From contig DF240452.1 of assembly GCA_000507305.1 (NCBI GenBank), positions 145,519 through 209,518 of the forward strand: a stretch of DNA of 64,000 nucleotides, in the 5' to 3' direction. The position numbers were made by a program, and so were the translations under genes. Each line of letters begins with the position of its first letter. Positions within the stretch are counted from its first letter, which is position 1. This DNA comes from Breviolum minutum Mf 1.05b.01. Taxonomy: Eukaryota > Sar > Dinophyceae > Suessiales > Symbiodiniaceae. The notes below the pieces were generated by a model that ran no database searches, had not been told where the DNA came from, and saw nothing but the letters and a program-made list of their open reading frames with translations. Shown piece after piece: positions 12,930 to 38,383 of this stretch.

Positions 12930-14036
12930 GATGACGTCGACAACGACACTCGCTACGATGTCGTAGGCGGAGGGTCCCAAGTGGATGGGCTGGAAACAGA
13001 AGTTGCGGGTCCTGAAACAATCGGCGAAAAAAAGTTACGCTGGATGGGAGGGATCCATGTTTCACTTTCATGTTCAACAAGTAGTCTAGTAATGATCCTT
13101 GACTTGGGCTCGGTATTTGTCTTATATAAACAGTAGTTTGGGATGCCCAGAAGGTATACACCAAAAGCATGATCATTCAAGATATTTTCTGATGTTATTG
13201 TGATATGTTGTGATGTTTGCAAATGATTCCCAAGATTTTATAAGCCTACTGAAGCAGAGAATCTTTTGGCAGCTCCTCGTGAAAGCCTGAAGGGCAATAC
13301 ACCAAGCTCCGATGTGTGGAGATTCATTGAATTAATTTTGATAGTAAGATCCAATCCAAGAGAAACCATTTGGCAGCGAGCACAAGGTCTCTAAGCAGTA
13401 TGAACAGTAAAAGATCAAGTCAAAAAAGCTAGAGATTATATGAGATTATAGAGACCAGGGATACCAAATGCAATCGGCTTTTTGTTTGAAACTTTTTGGA
13501 TTCCAATTGGTCCACACTTAACTTAACTGAACTGGAAGTTTTGGTTCCAAGAAATGGGCCACCTTTTCCCATCAACAACTATCCACAGCGCAGGTTCTTT
13601 GGTATCTCCTGATCGTGAACTGAGTCTTGGCCGGGGAGAGGTATAATTTTTTTGGTCAAAGGTCTGAAGACATGTGCGAAATGAAAAGATGTGTTTTGTG
13701 TTGTGTTTTTGTTGGGGGGGATCTTCTGTTGAAAAAATCCGGACAGGGTGAAATAGACTAAAGTGTTTTTGCTGTTGTTGAATGCTTATGCAAAAACCGA
13801 AAGTGTTTTGTTCAATTTGTTCCTTAGAGCCTGCTAATTTGTATAGTAGTTTTGTTGACTTGTTTCGGTACCTATACTTCTTGTTGCGACCCTTTGTTAG
13901 CCAGCGGCTTCAATGCTGTTTCATGCACCCCGCCAAAAGATTCCAAAGCACCAACCAAAAAAAACACCAATGTTTTGGAACCTCCCATCGGAACAGCTAA
14001 TTATGGTTGTTAAATGTTGAACAAAGAATTGGGTGG

Positions 14037-14082
<46 letters not shown>

Positions 14083-15169
14083 CTTACTTGTGGAAGGGTT
14101 TGAGTTCCCGTCACCGGCTGAGGCACAAAGATACCCCATGGCTGAAGAAATTGCACACTCATGTCCACCTCCGTCAGCTGTCAACAGAGTCGGTTCGGGT
14201 AGTTGGCTTGTTTTGCGGTGATCATGATGGAAGGTCCTAAGTGAAGATGTTTCAATTTATGTAATGTCGTGAGCTAACATGGCGATCGCTTTGGACATAA
14301 AGTGGAACTCATTCCTACTGATTCTTAACAGTGGACACCACCCAATGAACCCACTAATGCTGGGGTTGATAATGTCATGCCGTTGTAAAGTATGCTCAGA
14401 TCCACTTTGATTTTGCATTGCCAGTTCTATGGCATTGCAAGGTAAAAGTGAAATCTGGTTGCTGTACAACAAGTTACATCGCTCCAGTATAGCAGCACCC
14501 TGGGATAATACCTTTACGCTCCTCGGCTCAACATGGCGGCAACGACACTAGGTGGTGGGAGGTTGGGGGGCCTTTCAATGGTGATGGTTTGTGATGGTGA
14601 GCACGTGGTTCGTGGAAGGCTCTGCCACCAAAGAAGCCTTGCAAGGATCCCATAGTTCAGACAAAGAGTAGCTCATGTATTCCAATGCCATGGTACCACC
14701 TATATTTGGATACACATTTAATGCAACACCAATCAGCACAACGTCGCAGTCCGGGATTTTGGGGATGATGTGGTATTGTTGGCTACGGCTAATTTCTGCG
14801 ATTTTTTGCCTGGGAAGCTGGTCGATGTCTCCACCGAATGATTAGGCATGACAGAATTACCCTGATAAAAGAGACAGAACATGGCGCCATCATCTTCTAC
14901 ATTTGGCATTCCAATCAACTATTGTCATTTTCAGAATTGGCAACACACGTATGTGCAAATGTCTTGCTTTTAATGTAGAATGTAGACTAATCATGTCATG
15001 TTTCTTTTGGCCTCAAAGTCAAACATGTTTGACGCTCAAGTGCGTTGATCCTTTTTGATTGTTTTTCCTTTCTTGCCAAGGATAACTACCAACAGCCAAG
15101 CGTTTGAGATAGCTAAAAAATCGCAACATCACCAAGCAACTTTGCCCAATGCCACCAATGCCATTCGAG
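12930..15169. other. Mostly non-coding; possible start codon at 14533
   Basis: An ATG at 14533 opens a Gly/Met-rich frame of 21 codons that ends at a GTGAGC donor (14597). It could be the first exon of the WD40 gene downstream, but I found no exon of the right phase to bridge it to 15170. A (GTT)n microsatellite and an exon-like stretch just after it (from 14097) lie in between. Nothing else is supportable. Confidence 0.35.
14035..14082. repeat. (GTT)n microsatellite
   Basis: About fifteen uninterrupted GTT/TGT units. The repeat explains the poly-Leu, poly-Val and poly-Thr frames that cross it. Confidence 0.95.
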
Positions 15170-16929
15170 GAACCTTGCTTGGGGTGATGTCCCCAATTTC
15201 TTCTACAAACCCGATGGCTGGGGAGCTGTGACGTCAATTGTTGAAATCCCTTCCGATACTCTTTTTGTGCTGGGCTATGAGGATGGCAGCATACGTACCT
15301 GGGACCAAGTGGGAGATAGAACATGCTTGTTGTGAACAGCTGTTTTTTGAGGTGGAAGTGCGTTTTTTGTTGATTTATAGACAATGTTTCAAAATCTATG
15401 TTGATGCCACTTGTAAGAACATGAAGAGTTAGAGACCACCCCATTCCAGTGCTCGGGCTGGTGAGATAGATAATGACAGACCTTCTTCGCTTGGAAGATT
15501 GTTGATTCCAGTTAAACACCACTGGATCTTTTAAGGCGCCAATTTGGGATCCACATACCAAATCTCATTTTTGTTGGGCGGGTCTTTAGGTAATTACTGC
15601 TTCAGAATGTCTTTTACTCAATCAAAGGAAATAAACCTATTCCAGGAAGCAAGTACTCTCCCAAGCCCTCATGCACCAGGAACTAAGTCACCCTTTTTGT
15701 TTAAAGATGTTCAACAGACCTTTCAACACCAGTCAAGGGAGGTCGGGAGGTCATGATCTCCTCACAGTTCACCTGGGAAGTTTCGTGTCACACGCAGGCA
15801 CTTGGAGGACCTACAATGGCTTCATTGTTGCAGTCGCTTACCTTCCAACTTGGCTGAACGGAGAAACTACAGCTTACTCGACCGAATGAATCACCATTCA
15901 GTTTGGTTAATTGCTATAGTTACATAACCACAAAGTGTATGTTGGTTTACCCAGATTCAATCAAGCTACCAGTTGGTATCCAAGCACTTGTTTTCTTGGG
16001 ATTGTACCAAAGTGACTTGATTCCACCGAGCCCGACCAACGCTGCCCCCACCCACCCATCCACCACATCCCAGCACCACCACCACCTCCAAAGTCGCAAG
16101 GGTAAGTCATGGCAAATCCCGGGTCCTGGAATGGTTGGCCTTTTTGCCAACCAGCAGTGGTAGGAAGATCTAGAATAGTAATGTGCCCAGTATGTACAGT
16201 AAATCAGTCGTCAGATTTGATTATGTGGTCATGAGTAGCCTTGATCAAGCAAAAACCTAAACGACCCACATTATGACGAGTCAACAGTGGTTATGAGTGT
16301 ATGAGCCCCAAGATACTCAAATCGCAAGTGATTCACAATTTCACAACTGGAACAATCTTGGAGGCATTTTACTACAAGTTCCCTGAAAGCAAAAACTATC
16401 AACCCTGCATCTCTTGCCATGTGCATCCCATTACTTCATGACTCAGACCTCCATCCCCAGGTCGTGCCTAAGGCACACGCAGGCTGCGTAACGGCGCTTC
16501 TGGCCGCACCTGCCGGCAATTCCTTCTTCTCCGGTGGCCATGATGGTTTCATTCGCCAATGGCGAGCCACCAACGGTCATCCAATTGGTTGCTGGGTTGG
16601 AATGGTTACGGAAAACATGGCGTTATTTGGTGATCTTGTGGAAAAATTGCCCAGATGTTTTGAAGTTAGCGATGGTGTATATCAGGTGTATACACTGTCC
16701 ATCCTTTTTGATCCTTTTTGAGGAATGACTTTTCCAAGCGAGCTGTTTGTGAATGGATTAGGGATTAGGAGACGATCAGGGGTTGGTTTTCCACTGGCAA
16801 ATCCTAGTGACCAAATGATCTTCCAGATTCTCAAGCCCAGATTCATTTCGATGCAAAATTAATGGTCCCAATACAGCTCATGATTCAAGTTTTTTACGGT
16901 ATTATTCTTGGGGATTTGCCTGGAACATG

Positions 16930-17013
<84 letters not shown>

Positions 17014-18315
17014 TTGTTCGCCCGATCGCATCGTTCAGCTTGCAGCCACAAGGTCAAATCTATGCCGCTTTTGCAGGGCCAGTGTCCAGTTTGGCCATGA
17101 TTCCGGGCGGCAACGCCATCTATTCAGGACACTTTAGTGCCTGGGCTGATTGCGAAAGTATCAGATCTGGGTGAGGTTGATAATATTCACTTGTTGATGA
17201 CATCAAAAACTAAAATCCACCCTTGTTTTTGTTTTTTTGTTTGTGACCTTTCTATACTATACCTTTCTAATTTTGTTGTTTGCCTGAGTGTTGTGTATGC
17301 TGATGTCGGTTTTCTGAACACAGGATGCGGAAAACACTGTTGTTGTTGTCCTGCATAGTTCTCTTCAATGGATTAATTGGGTGGTGTATGTTATCATGTC
17401 AGGATAGTGCCATGAATTTCATGCCTCGTGGTACATCTCAATCATCTTGGCAAACTTTAGTTTTAACCGATCCAGAATGAAATGAGCCCCACCAAGACCC
17501 AACCAATGGCTGCAGACTGTTTGGAATCTTATCCTCTCATCAACCCACAGGCAGGCCCCCTAGATGGAGGTTTTGAAGTCTAGCCATTTTTTTGGATTGA
17601 GTCCTGAAAAGGTCTAGTTGAATGTGAGTCAATAGGCATATTATATAATATTTATTTATTTATTTATTTATATATATTTATGCAGATACATCTTTATATT
17701 TATATACATTATATATTTCCTGGTCATGTGGTGACTGGTTTGATCTGTTGACATGCACCACGAGGTGGTCAAATCTACCTTTGGGAGTTGGCAGGAAAGA
17801 CGGCGTTATGTCACTTGGGTGTGCCAAGTGGGTCAGTCAGTGTCCCCCCCGAAGCGGGGCGCTATGAAGGTCATATTTTACTCAACCAAAATACGTTTTT
17901 GTTTTCCCTGAAGGACTTGAACTTCATCCCCATTGGCAATTTATTTAAACTGTGGCCGAAAAACAAAATATGGCACCTTTGCATGAAAGCATGCAGCTTT
18001 ACCAAAACAAACAACCTCTTTTTCCCATTGGTTTTCTTTAAATGAATACAATCATGTATCAGCTTTATCATTGATTCATTCAAATCTACCCCTCTAATCA
18101 CCAATTTTTGAAAAACATGATTCCTCCCATCTTTCCAAAATCATCTAGAAACCATCACCATCATCACCAGCCCATTCAGATCCAGCCATTCTACCCCAGG
18201 TCACATCGACACGGAAGGTGGCAAAGTGAATTCCTTGGCGGTGAATCCTGGGAGCATCGGTCAAGTCTTAGCTGCAGGAGAAGATGGCACCGTCCGGGTC
18301 TACGCGCAACGCTAA
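15170..18315 (+). CDS. WD40-repeat (beta-propeller) protein, 3' part, six joined exons
   Basis: Exons: 15170-15308, 16461-16575, 17053-17138, 17324-17357, 17765-17869 and 18200-18315 (TAA). All join in phase and give 198 codons including the stop. Blade motifs, in order, are GYEDGSIRTW, SGGHDGFIRQW, IPGGNAIYSG, SGGQIYLWEL and AAGEDGTVRVY, the last just before the C-terminus (VYAQR). This is a typical seven-blade scaffold used for protein-protein contacts; the particular partner cannot be told. Donors are GT except the intron after 17138, where I place a GC donor. Two introns (after 16575 and 17869) repeat the four bases GTCA at the donor and at the start of the next exon. The 5' end is missing: exon 15170 starts in phase 2, and its upstream partner may be among the propeller-like pieces at 8.3-12.9 kb or the ATG at 14533. 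Confident as a WD40 gene; its extent is uncertain. Confidence 0.8.
16930..17011. repeat. (AATC)n microsatellite inside a WD40-gene intron
   Basis: About twenty perfect AATC units within the intron 16576-17052, ending some 40 bases before the next acceptor. The repeat yields Asn-Gln-Ser-Ile frames that are not protein. Confidence 0.97.
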
Positions 18316-20207
18316 AGGCGGGGGAAAACCATCGGCAGCAAAGGGGATATGTCTAGTTTGAAATATCACTTCCCATTTGATTCACATTATTGGTAGTAAT
18401 TATAGGTAATTATTGGAATTCACCAAATTATATCGCAGTATAACTAGTTCCTTTTCGGAGCGACATGGTGAGAGAAGGCATATCAGGACTTTTGCATGTG
18501 CTTTTGTGAAAGTATTACAAGAACAGTTCTCTACAACCAAGCCACTTGGACATTTTGCCAAACAGAGATGTCTCAAAAACACATAGGTCACATGGGCTTC
18601 AATGATCTGCAAAGCACCAGAATCATCTTGGACTTCTGCAATTTGGCACAGATCCAAATCAATTCCAACCTCCAAGAGGTTGGATGATTTTCGAATCCTA
18701 AAAGATGCGTCCCGAAAAAAGACCACTTGGATGGGATGGATGTTTTTTCCCCAGGGGCCTGTCGCCAGTAGGGTGGATGTACGTTTTGCTTGATGATGGT
18801 AGTGTCAATGATGTGTTTTGCCAGCACTTTGGTGGATGGTTAGGGTAAGACACATGAGCAGTGACCATGAAAGAATCCTTTGACTTTCATAGTATACTTG
18901 AGGTCACAAGACTTCGTTTGTGGGTTGTTTTTCACCATGCTAATTTTGAATTTCAATCAATTTGACCAGAAACCAAGAGAATGGTTGCTCCCATTCGATG
19001 GTATGGCTTTGAAGTATGTTGCACAATGTGACTCTTGCACAGAGAGAAACGCCAAAACAAGATCAAGTAAATTCAGATAGCAAATCTAAATTGATCGCCT
19101 TCAAACTGATTTTTGTGCTAGCAATGCTGGATGTGTGCCGCTTTGGTTGGCCAACAACACAAATTATCAACCTATATGACTTTGCAACCCAGAAAAGACA
19201 TGTGCCATAGCAGGGAATGATCTTCCGTTCCTAACATTGGCGGCTAAACATAGGTCTTTCTATAATGTTTAGCCCCCAAATCACTGCTGCCAGGTAGACG
19301 TAAGTGATCTTCCACTAAACTTATCTATATGAACAGCTTCCCAAGGAAGATGACGTAGTTGGGTTGTGTTCGCTGGAGTATTATGTCAAAATGATGGTTT
19401 TTGTTGGAAATGCGTCATCATTTGCGGGATTTGGCGCTCTGATTGTTTCAAGAATTGGTTTGGCTTGAAAGCCTTGCCATTTGCCTAGATTCGCGCGTAT
19501 TGCAGCCATATTGATTTGTTGATGAGAATCTCTCATTTCCAAGCAACAACTTCCCAAGGAAAACAAATGCAATTTCTAAAAAGGTTTTCAGGGTAATGGT
19601 CTTGAAGATTGAAGAATGTTTGAGGAAGCATTGTGAGTTTTTTTCTCGCAGACTCTCCGAATCTAAGTCATGCAACTGTGTATTATTGAGATTCATGAGA
19701 TTCCTTGGGCATCTTTCGCTGTCTCACGTTTGCCACAAGCTGAAGAACTATCAGGTTCTGAGATTAAAATGGCCCCAGATAGTAGGACTACATCCAACAC
19801 TTGGATGGATTTGTTATTTATCACGTTTTACAGTAACCGTTGCAACTGCTGTTGGAACTAGATTACTAGCATATTACCACCATTACCAGCACAATCATAT
19901 CAACAAATAATAGGTATGTATATATATATATATATATACATGTGTACAGCATGTCTCTCGCCGTAGTTCTTGGATACATGCATTGTTTCATGCCGAAATC
20001 AAGCAATCCAATACTATTAGAGCCTTAAAGACTGCTGACCATCAAGCAGTCTCAAAAGTGTTCTTTTAAGTTTTTTTTTGAGTATATACTACCAGCATAA
20101 CTTTGAGAGTCATTCAAACAGCGTATACCATTTGTTTGTCGCACATCGTTGGTACTAGAGTGCCATGATCCGATAATTCACCAAATCACTATCTTCCATT
20201 GCACGCC
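18316..20207. other. Intergenic region between the WD40 gene and the hydrolase
   Basis: AT-rich, with no exon that can be supported. A 104-codon frame at 19596-19910 has no family resemblance and no matching splice context. A short (TA)n tract lies near 19920. This spacing is compatible with a short polycistron-like interval between co-oriented genes. Confidence 0.5.
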
Positions 20208-23200
20208 ATGAGACATTTGGCCTTGATACTTAGCATCCTCAGTCCTGCGAGTAGCCAGAATGCGTCACATTATCCATACGAGGATCTTGAGACGAATTTT
20301 TCATCGGGAAGGTGGAGACGGGTAGCCTTGCGAAACATGAAGCCACGTGTCAGTGGAATCTGTAAGACTCCCTTTTTTTGGCCTCGGCACAAATTGGGCT
20401 CTCTTCCCCCCTCTTTTTACAAAACAACCTGGAAATGGGCGGCCATTCCTTCCCAGAGACTTTAGGATTTTTTTTTCTTCGTCAAAGAGCAATGGAATAG
20501 CTGAATAGCTCCTGTCTTTTTCCCCAAGAATCATAGGATCCTCCGTTTTGGTGGGTGTTGATGCTAAACAACCCGGTATTTATCCTACCCGATTCTTACA
20601 GGAAACAACGACCATGAAAAACTCCAAGAAATTCAGCTTAGTTTGCTTTTGATAGTCAACTTATCAGCCCAATTTTTCCTTACACTATATACTTACATTC
20701 ATGTTTGTTTATTCACCTTCCTCTAAACATCCCATCATTCCCTTCCTGCAGCTTTCGTTTTCACATCCGGAAAAACAACGCAGGACCTGATATCAGAAAC
20801 AGTGGCCTACTGTTATCGAGCCCTGGTGCGAGACTCTAGCTGTCCCTTGTTGAGAATTGACCTTAAGCCTTTGAGGTGGAACCCATCAGTATTATACAAC
20901 CAGTAAAGTCGATGAAACACTTCCTATGGCAGTGGCTAATTATTGCCCTTTCGCACCGCTTCCTAAAGTATATCCTAAACTGCTAATTATGGGAGTGGCC
21001 TATGCTTTTAATGTGACACAACTTGGATGTCCGAACTGTAGACTGTAGATAGATAAGTATTTACTTATCAACATGCATGTTTACTACTGAACTTTGTGGA
21101 TGCTGAGTTGAGTTATTTGGGCATGTCTACTTGGACTATTTTTTAGGGTGCCTGACCTTCTAGGCAACGTCTAATTTGACGAACATTTAGATGCCTTGAA
21201 AGGTGTCATCATCGTATCAAATGGCTGTTTTCAATCATGAAATGCAGTTTTTTCCATAGAAGATACTCACATCTCAGCAGCTGCCTGTCTCAATGTTCAG
21301 GTTGCCTTGATCAAAAGTACGGGCACAAAGTGCGCAAGAAGAAACTCCGGCGTCCAGGTGTCGGTTGGCTCTGTGATAAGGCTTGCTATGATGATACGCC
21401 GCTTGGGATGAAGGGAGCGATTCAGGGGGGGGTAACTTTACATCGCTATCAGTAGCTATACCTGAGTTCAGCATCTTTGTTCTGAGAGGTTAGCCTTGTT
21501 TTCAGAGATGCAATGGAGGATGAGTGACTTGTAAGATTTAGTGGCTCAAAGGCCATATGCTTTAAAGCATCTCAGTAAGGACTGGTGGTTCCTCAATGAT
21601 GAACTTCACAGACCCTAACCTTGGAAGATGAACTCCCAGGAAGGTTTGCAACTGATGCGATACATCACAATCACACAGTTATAGACATACAGCAATGATA
21701 GATGCTAAATACGATGATCCCAAGGCAGCATGTTTTGGACATGTAAGGGGTACAGATTTGAACGCAGACGTGGGACGTCTTCAAATTTGTGTCGGTCCTG
21801 ATAGCTCATCGCGAGTTTGCCCGGCTTACCTTTGGATGATACAGAGTACATCTATGTACTGTAAAATTTACCTCTTTTGGCCGTATGCTGCCAAAGTGCT
21901 AAGCAGAAACCTGCAAAAGGCTGCTTCAGTAGGTTTGAGATCCTTTGTGGTTAAAATGTCTGTAATTTGCCTAGACTTTCTCAGGAGCTATGCTGCTGAA
22001 GGGCACAAAGTGATTTGCAGCATCATCTTTGTGGCGTTGCCAATTTTTACAGCCTGGTTATTTTCGAAACATTGAGGTATCCCCAAGGGATGTTTCTCTT
22101 TCCCGCTCCCTTCAATGTTCTTTCACAGACAACCTTCTACTCACTTGTCGGAAACCTCTCTCTACCTGCAGGCTTCTTGCATTGTATGCTTGATTTCACA
22201 ATATACATGTTTTCATGATTTTGAACAGATGATGTTCGTGTGTCCAGCTCAGGAAAGGATATCGTGGCGCCCCTTGGATACATGAATTGACCAGAGAGAA
22301 TGAATGAGTTTCTGGGAACTGTGGAGTAGCGTCCTGCATTTTTTTTCTCAACTTTGCCGGATTTGCCTGTCCGCAAACAAATTGTGACTGGGCACACTCC
22401 CAAAACCTCACGAATCACCAATCAACCAGGTTCGTGTTTACAACAGTACTCATTATCTACTGTAACCATTTCATTGCACAATTTCTTGCAAGCAATGCAT
22501 ATATGTTGACATGCTTAGTCTCACACATCCAGATGTCATGTCACAGCAGTGTAGCGAAACATTTGACAACATACTAAATCCTGCTAACTGGCCCAAAGAG
22601 ATACTATCCATAACAAGACGGCACCAATCACAACTAGAAGCAGAAAGTGGCTGAGCGTGTTTTTTTTGCAAGACGGGTTTCCGTGTGAGGAACTTGGATC
22701 ATGTTCCTTTGAACCAAATGTACGGGGAGGCAAGGTTAAGCTTCGGATACTTTCATCGCCTTGTTTGCTGCACCCAGTGTTTACTAAGGATGATCTCTTA
22801 TGGATTCCTGAAGATGCTTCCTGCGAATCCCCACGGCTTTTGTGGATTCACGGTGGAAGTTGGGAGTATGGCTCCTTTGGTGAAAGTGGGTGAAGGGCTG
22901 AAAGTTGGAGTTGCATCAGTTGGTGCCTGGGTTGGGATGTTTCTGTACTTCCCTTTGGACTTCAGTTGCAAACCACACACGACCTGGTTGTTGACCGCCT
23001 TTAAAAAAAAAGATACAGTACCCATAAATTTGGAAAACAACGAACCTTTTTTTCATCTTCTCTTGATTACGTCCACCAACATTACGACATGAGAAACATG
23101 GACCAACAATAATGCCCAAAAAGACTACATGTAAATATTCATGAATATTTTCTTCCACAGTGTTCTCAGTGACTCGTTGCAGTAAGAAACACTTCCAGGT

Positions 23201-23580
23201 TCGCCTGATACCTTATCCTATGGTCAGCTCGCTTCGAAGATCGCTGAGCTGTCGGGTGCCATTGTCATGGTGCCAGACTTCCCCCTGGCACCGGTGGGGG
23301 ATTTCCACGTCATCATGCGAGCCAGTTTGGATGCGTTACGTTGGTTGCTTGGTTGTGTGGAGGTGTGGTTTGGATGCTTTGGTTGAAAAGGGTCATTGGG
23401 AAAAAGGTACAGTCAGGGCCAATGCGTTTTATCTCCACCTCATCCGTCATCCGTTTTCATTAAGGTTGACAGAAACCGATTTGGGGATGAACTGCCGTCC
23501 GGGTTCTGCACCTTTATTGGTGGGTGGGGATTCTGCCGGTGGTGGCACTGCTGTTTCATTGATCTTGCGACTCAAACAGG
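20208..23580 (+). CDS. Alpha/beta hydrolase (HSL/esterase-lipase type), 5' half
   Basis: ATG at 20208 opens a signal peptide (MRHLALILSILSPASSQ) and a 25-codon exon 20208-20282. A likely second exon starts at 20784 (GA donor to CAG|GA). Intermediate exons near 21.3 and 21.7 kb are unclear. Firm exons are 22789-22879, 23199-23346 and 23465-23580. They carry the oxyanion-hole motif HGGSW, then YGQLASKIAEL and VPDFPLAP, then the nucleophile motif GDSAGG with the catalytic Ser. This is the order of the hormone-sensitive-lipase/alpha-beta hydrolase-3 family, which hydrolyses carboxyl esters; the substrate is unknown. The signal peptide implies a secreted, vacuolar or ER-lumen protein. The last exon ends CAG G|GC at 23580, in phase 1. 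No C-terminal half follows before BiP starts at 23994; the matching continuation is at 38092. Confidence 0.85.
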
Positions 23581-23928
23581 GCGCTGGTTGGACGCCTCAA
23601 GGTGCCAAAGGGGAAGGAATTTGGGATGAATGCACTCACATACTCCCCCGCTTTGTATTTTTTGTTAGGTTTCAATTGATGTTTTAATCCCAAGTGGTGC
23701 AAGATCTTGATCATCAACAAGTAGTTTGTCTAGTGGCGGAATTTCAGTTTTCTCAGAAAGATTCATATACCGTGTCATTTGATGACTGTACAAGTGTGGA
23801 TGAGTGCGGAACATTGGCGCGTTTTTCAAACTACATCCACACATTCATGTTTGCATCCTAGTTCATGAGTGTGAAAGGTGCCCGGACTTGCCAATCAGTA
23901 AATTACCTGAAAGAGTTAATCACGATGT

Positions 23929-23941
23929 TATTCGGCTCAAG
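23929..23941 (+). promoter_or_regulatory. Possible relict spliced-leader sequence upstream of BiP
   Basis: The sequence TTCGGCTCAAG, 53 bases before the BiP ATG, matches the last 11 bases of the conserved dinoflagellate spliced leader (ending TTTGGCTCAAG) with one mismatch. Relict leaders just upstream of coding sequences are known in dinoflagellates and mark genes re-inserted from mRNA. The next AG (GTCGCAG, about 23972) is a possible trans-splice acceptor, leaving a leader of about 21 bases. The match is short and could be chance. Confidence 0.35.
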
Positions 23942-23993
23942 TTTTGAGTAAAGGCCCCCTGAAAAGTGTCGCAGCCAATTCAACTTCATCGCC

Positions 23994-36530
<12,537 letters not shown>

Positions 36531-36844
36531 AGTAGCAGATGGTTGGCAGTAGATGGGGGTGGCCTCCCGTGGTACAATTGTATCATCTACTATTGATATA
36601 CTGTAGTCGTTTTTGGATATATTTACATAACATATTTATGGATTTGAAATTTACAGTGAATAAATGTTGTTATAGGTGATAGTTTCGGATATGATAACCA
36701 AGAAAAGATGCTTTACAAAGGATGTCTAGATAGGGTTATTTCCATGCATCCTATCAACTTGACTGTTTGAAGTCTTGGGAGGCCTTCCCCTTCTGTGCTT
36801 TCACCACAAAGGGTGTACCTTACTGTTCTAAGAGTGTTCCTAGG

Positions 36845-38383
36845 ATGGCGCGCCATTATTTCCGAAGGTCCAGTCGTTGAGACGGCTTTGGAATGACAAT
36901 TGTACAGGCAGACCCCCCTGGCAGCGATGCCGTTGGCCTTTTCAGGGAGACGGGCCAACAAAAACGTTTTGGGCAACGCCCACAAACTGCTTGCAAATTG
37001 CTAGCTTCAAAAGATGATGCGCCACATTTTTTGGACCTTGGGTGTTTACAGATCGTTTCGGGGGAGGAGAGGAGGACTACTGTATATTTATTAATACGTG
37101 GTTTTTAAATATGCTTTTGTTACAGTTTGGCTGAGGGTATGATCCACTAATTCCATTATATACATGTTCGGGACTCCTTTGATGATGCTCATGGCAGTCC
37201 AAGTCTTCCTCTAGGTCAATGTTATACACCTTTATCAAGCACCTGATGGTTAATAGCCGGTTTGCTTCGGCAATTTTCTGACAACCTTTTTCAGTTGAAG
37301 CCAATCTGATTCCAAACCAAAATGGTCGCCAAACCACGAAACCACAAGGTTTTTTTTTGGGGGGTGAAGGAAGCACTACTATGAATTTATCTCTTTTAAA
37401 AACAGCTGTGCACCCTTAATGCCTTTGTACATGAGCAACACAAATTGGATCAGTCGTTAGTGGTCTAATTATCTAATTATTTCATCGCTTGCTAGAGTGC
37501 CACCATCGTTATTGATACTCAGCATTCCTCAACAATTTCGTCCATAGTATGTGACCAGGAAATGAATTGTTCAAACACAATTATACCAACCTTTTATTTT
37601 TGTATCATCACTGAGACGTTTTCACTGGCTAAACCCAATCGTTTCATCGTTTCAAATCCTTCAGGTGTTGCCATTACTGAGCCACAAGATCTACAGGAAG
37701 CCCAAAGTCTCTTAGCGTCGGTGGATGATGAGACCCAACGATTGACAAAACAAAAACAACCCCATTGTTGGGTGGATTTGGAAGGGACTCCTCCTTCAAA
37801 CATGACCATTCCTTTTAAGGGTGGGCAGCTTTTGTTGATTGAAATGCTATTCCCTGAAGGCCTTTCTTCTACATCATGGTGCCACCAAAACAAGATGTCA
37901 GCTTCAAAAACATAAAGGATGAGATCTAATCGGCGAATTGCAGATTCCATTGCTGCAATTCGTGAGACTAAGGCCCCCCTCCTTCTCACCGTGCTATGCT
38001 TGAGTCCAACTGTTATTTGCAGTACATATGCCAGTGTTCATGTCGTTTCCACTGCCCGTTGTTCCAATGGCAGTTCCGGCGTGCAACTCAGGTTTGGCTG
38101 GCGGCATTTTTTTCAGTCCATGGACCAACTTGATACTGGGGTTCGAACGGAGTGATGAATGGAGCTGTTGTTGTTTTCTTAGAATTCAACCTTGGGCCAT
38201 ATATTATATGGAGGCAAGCACTAGAACCCTGAGCCATAAACACATTCTATATTATAGTTTGATGCAGGTTGGGAAGTCATTTATGCAGGTCCGGGATTTG
38301 TCAAATGTCCATTGGTTGCCTCTTTCTCCAAAACGGAGTTGGATGATTTAGACATGTGGAGATATGCGAAGTCAAAGGCGTGA
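36845..38383 (+). CDS. Probable small gene, 117 codons, five exons, unknown function
   Basis: Proposed exons: 36845-36867, 36908-36999, 37665-37743, 37918-37961 and 38268-38383 (TGA). They sum to 354 bases with every phase matched. The middle two join through a GA donor to an AG|GA acceptor and encode a charged, coiled-coil-like stretch (EPQDLQEAQSLLASVDDE, then RRIADSIAAI). The N-terminus (MARHYFRR, then Ala/Pro/Arg-rich) is basic and lacks acidic residues, which would suit a mitochondrial presequence; this is inference. The last exon reads WEVIYAGPGFVKCPL to a stop. The gene starts 315 bases after the BiP stop. Oddity: hydrolase exon 38092-38131 lies between exons 4 and 5. The first exon and the last join are the weakest parts. 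Family unknown. Confidence 0.5.

Noticed and set aside
15019-15561. A 180-codon minus-strand ORF
   Set aside because: It is the shadow of WD40 exon 15170-15308, which carries the GYEDGSIRTW blade on +.
36531-38091. A separate N-terminal half for a second hydrolase copy
   Set aside because: I looked for HGGSW, GDSAGG or a signal peptide and found none; the exons here belong to a different small protein.
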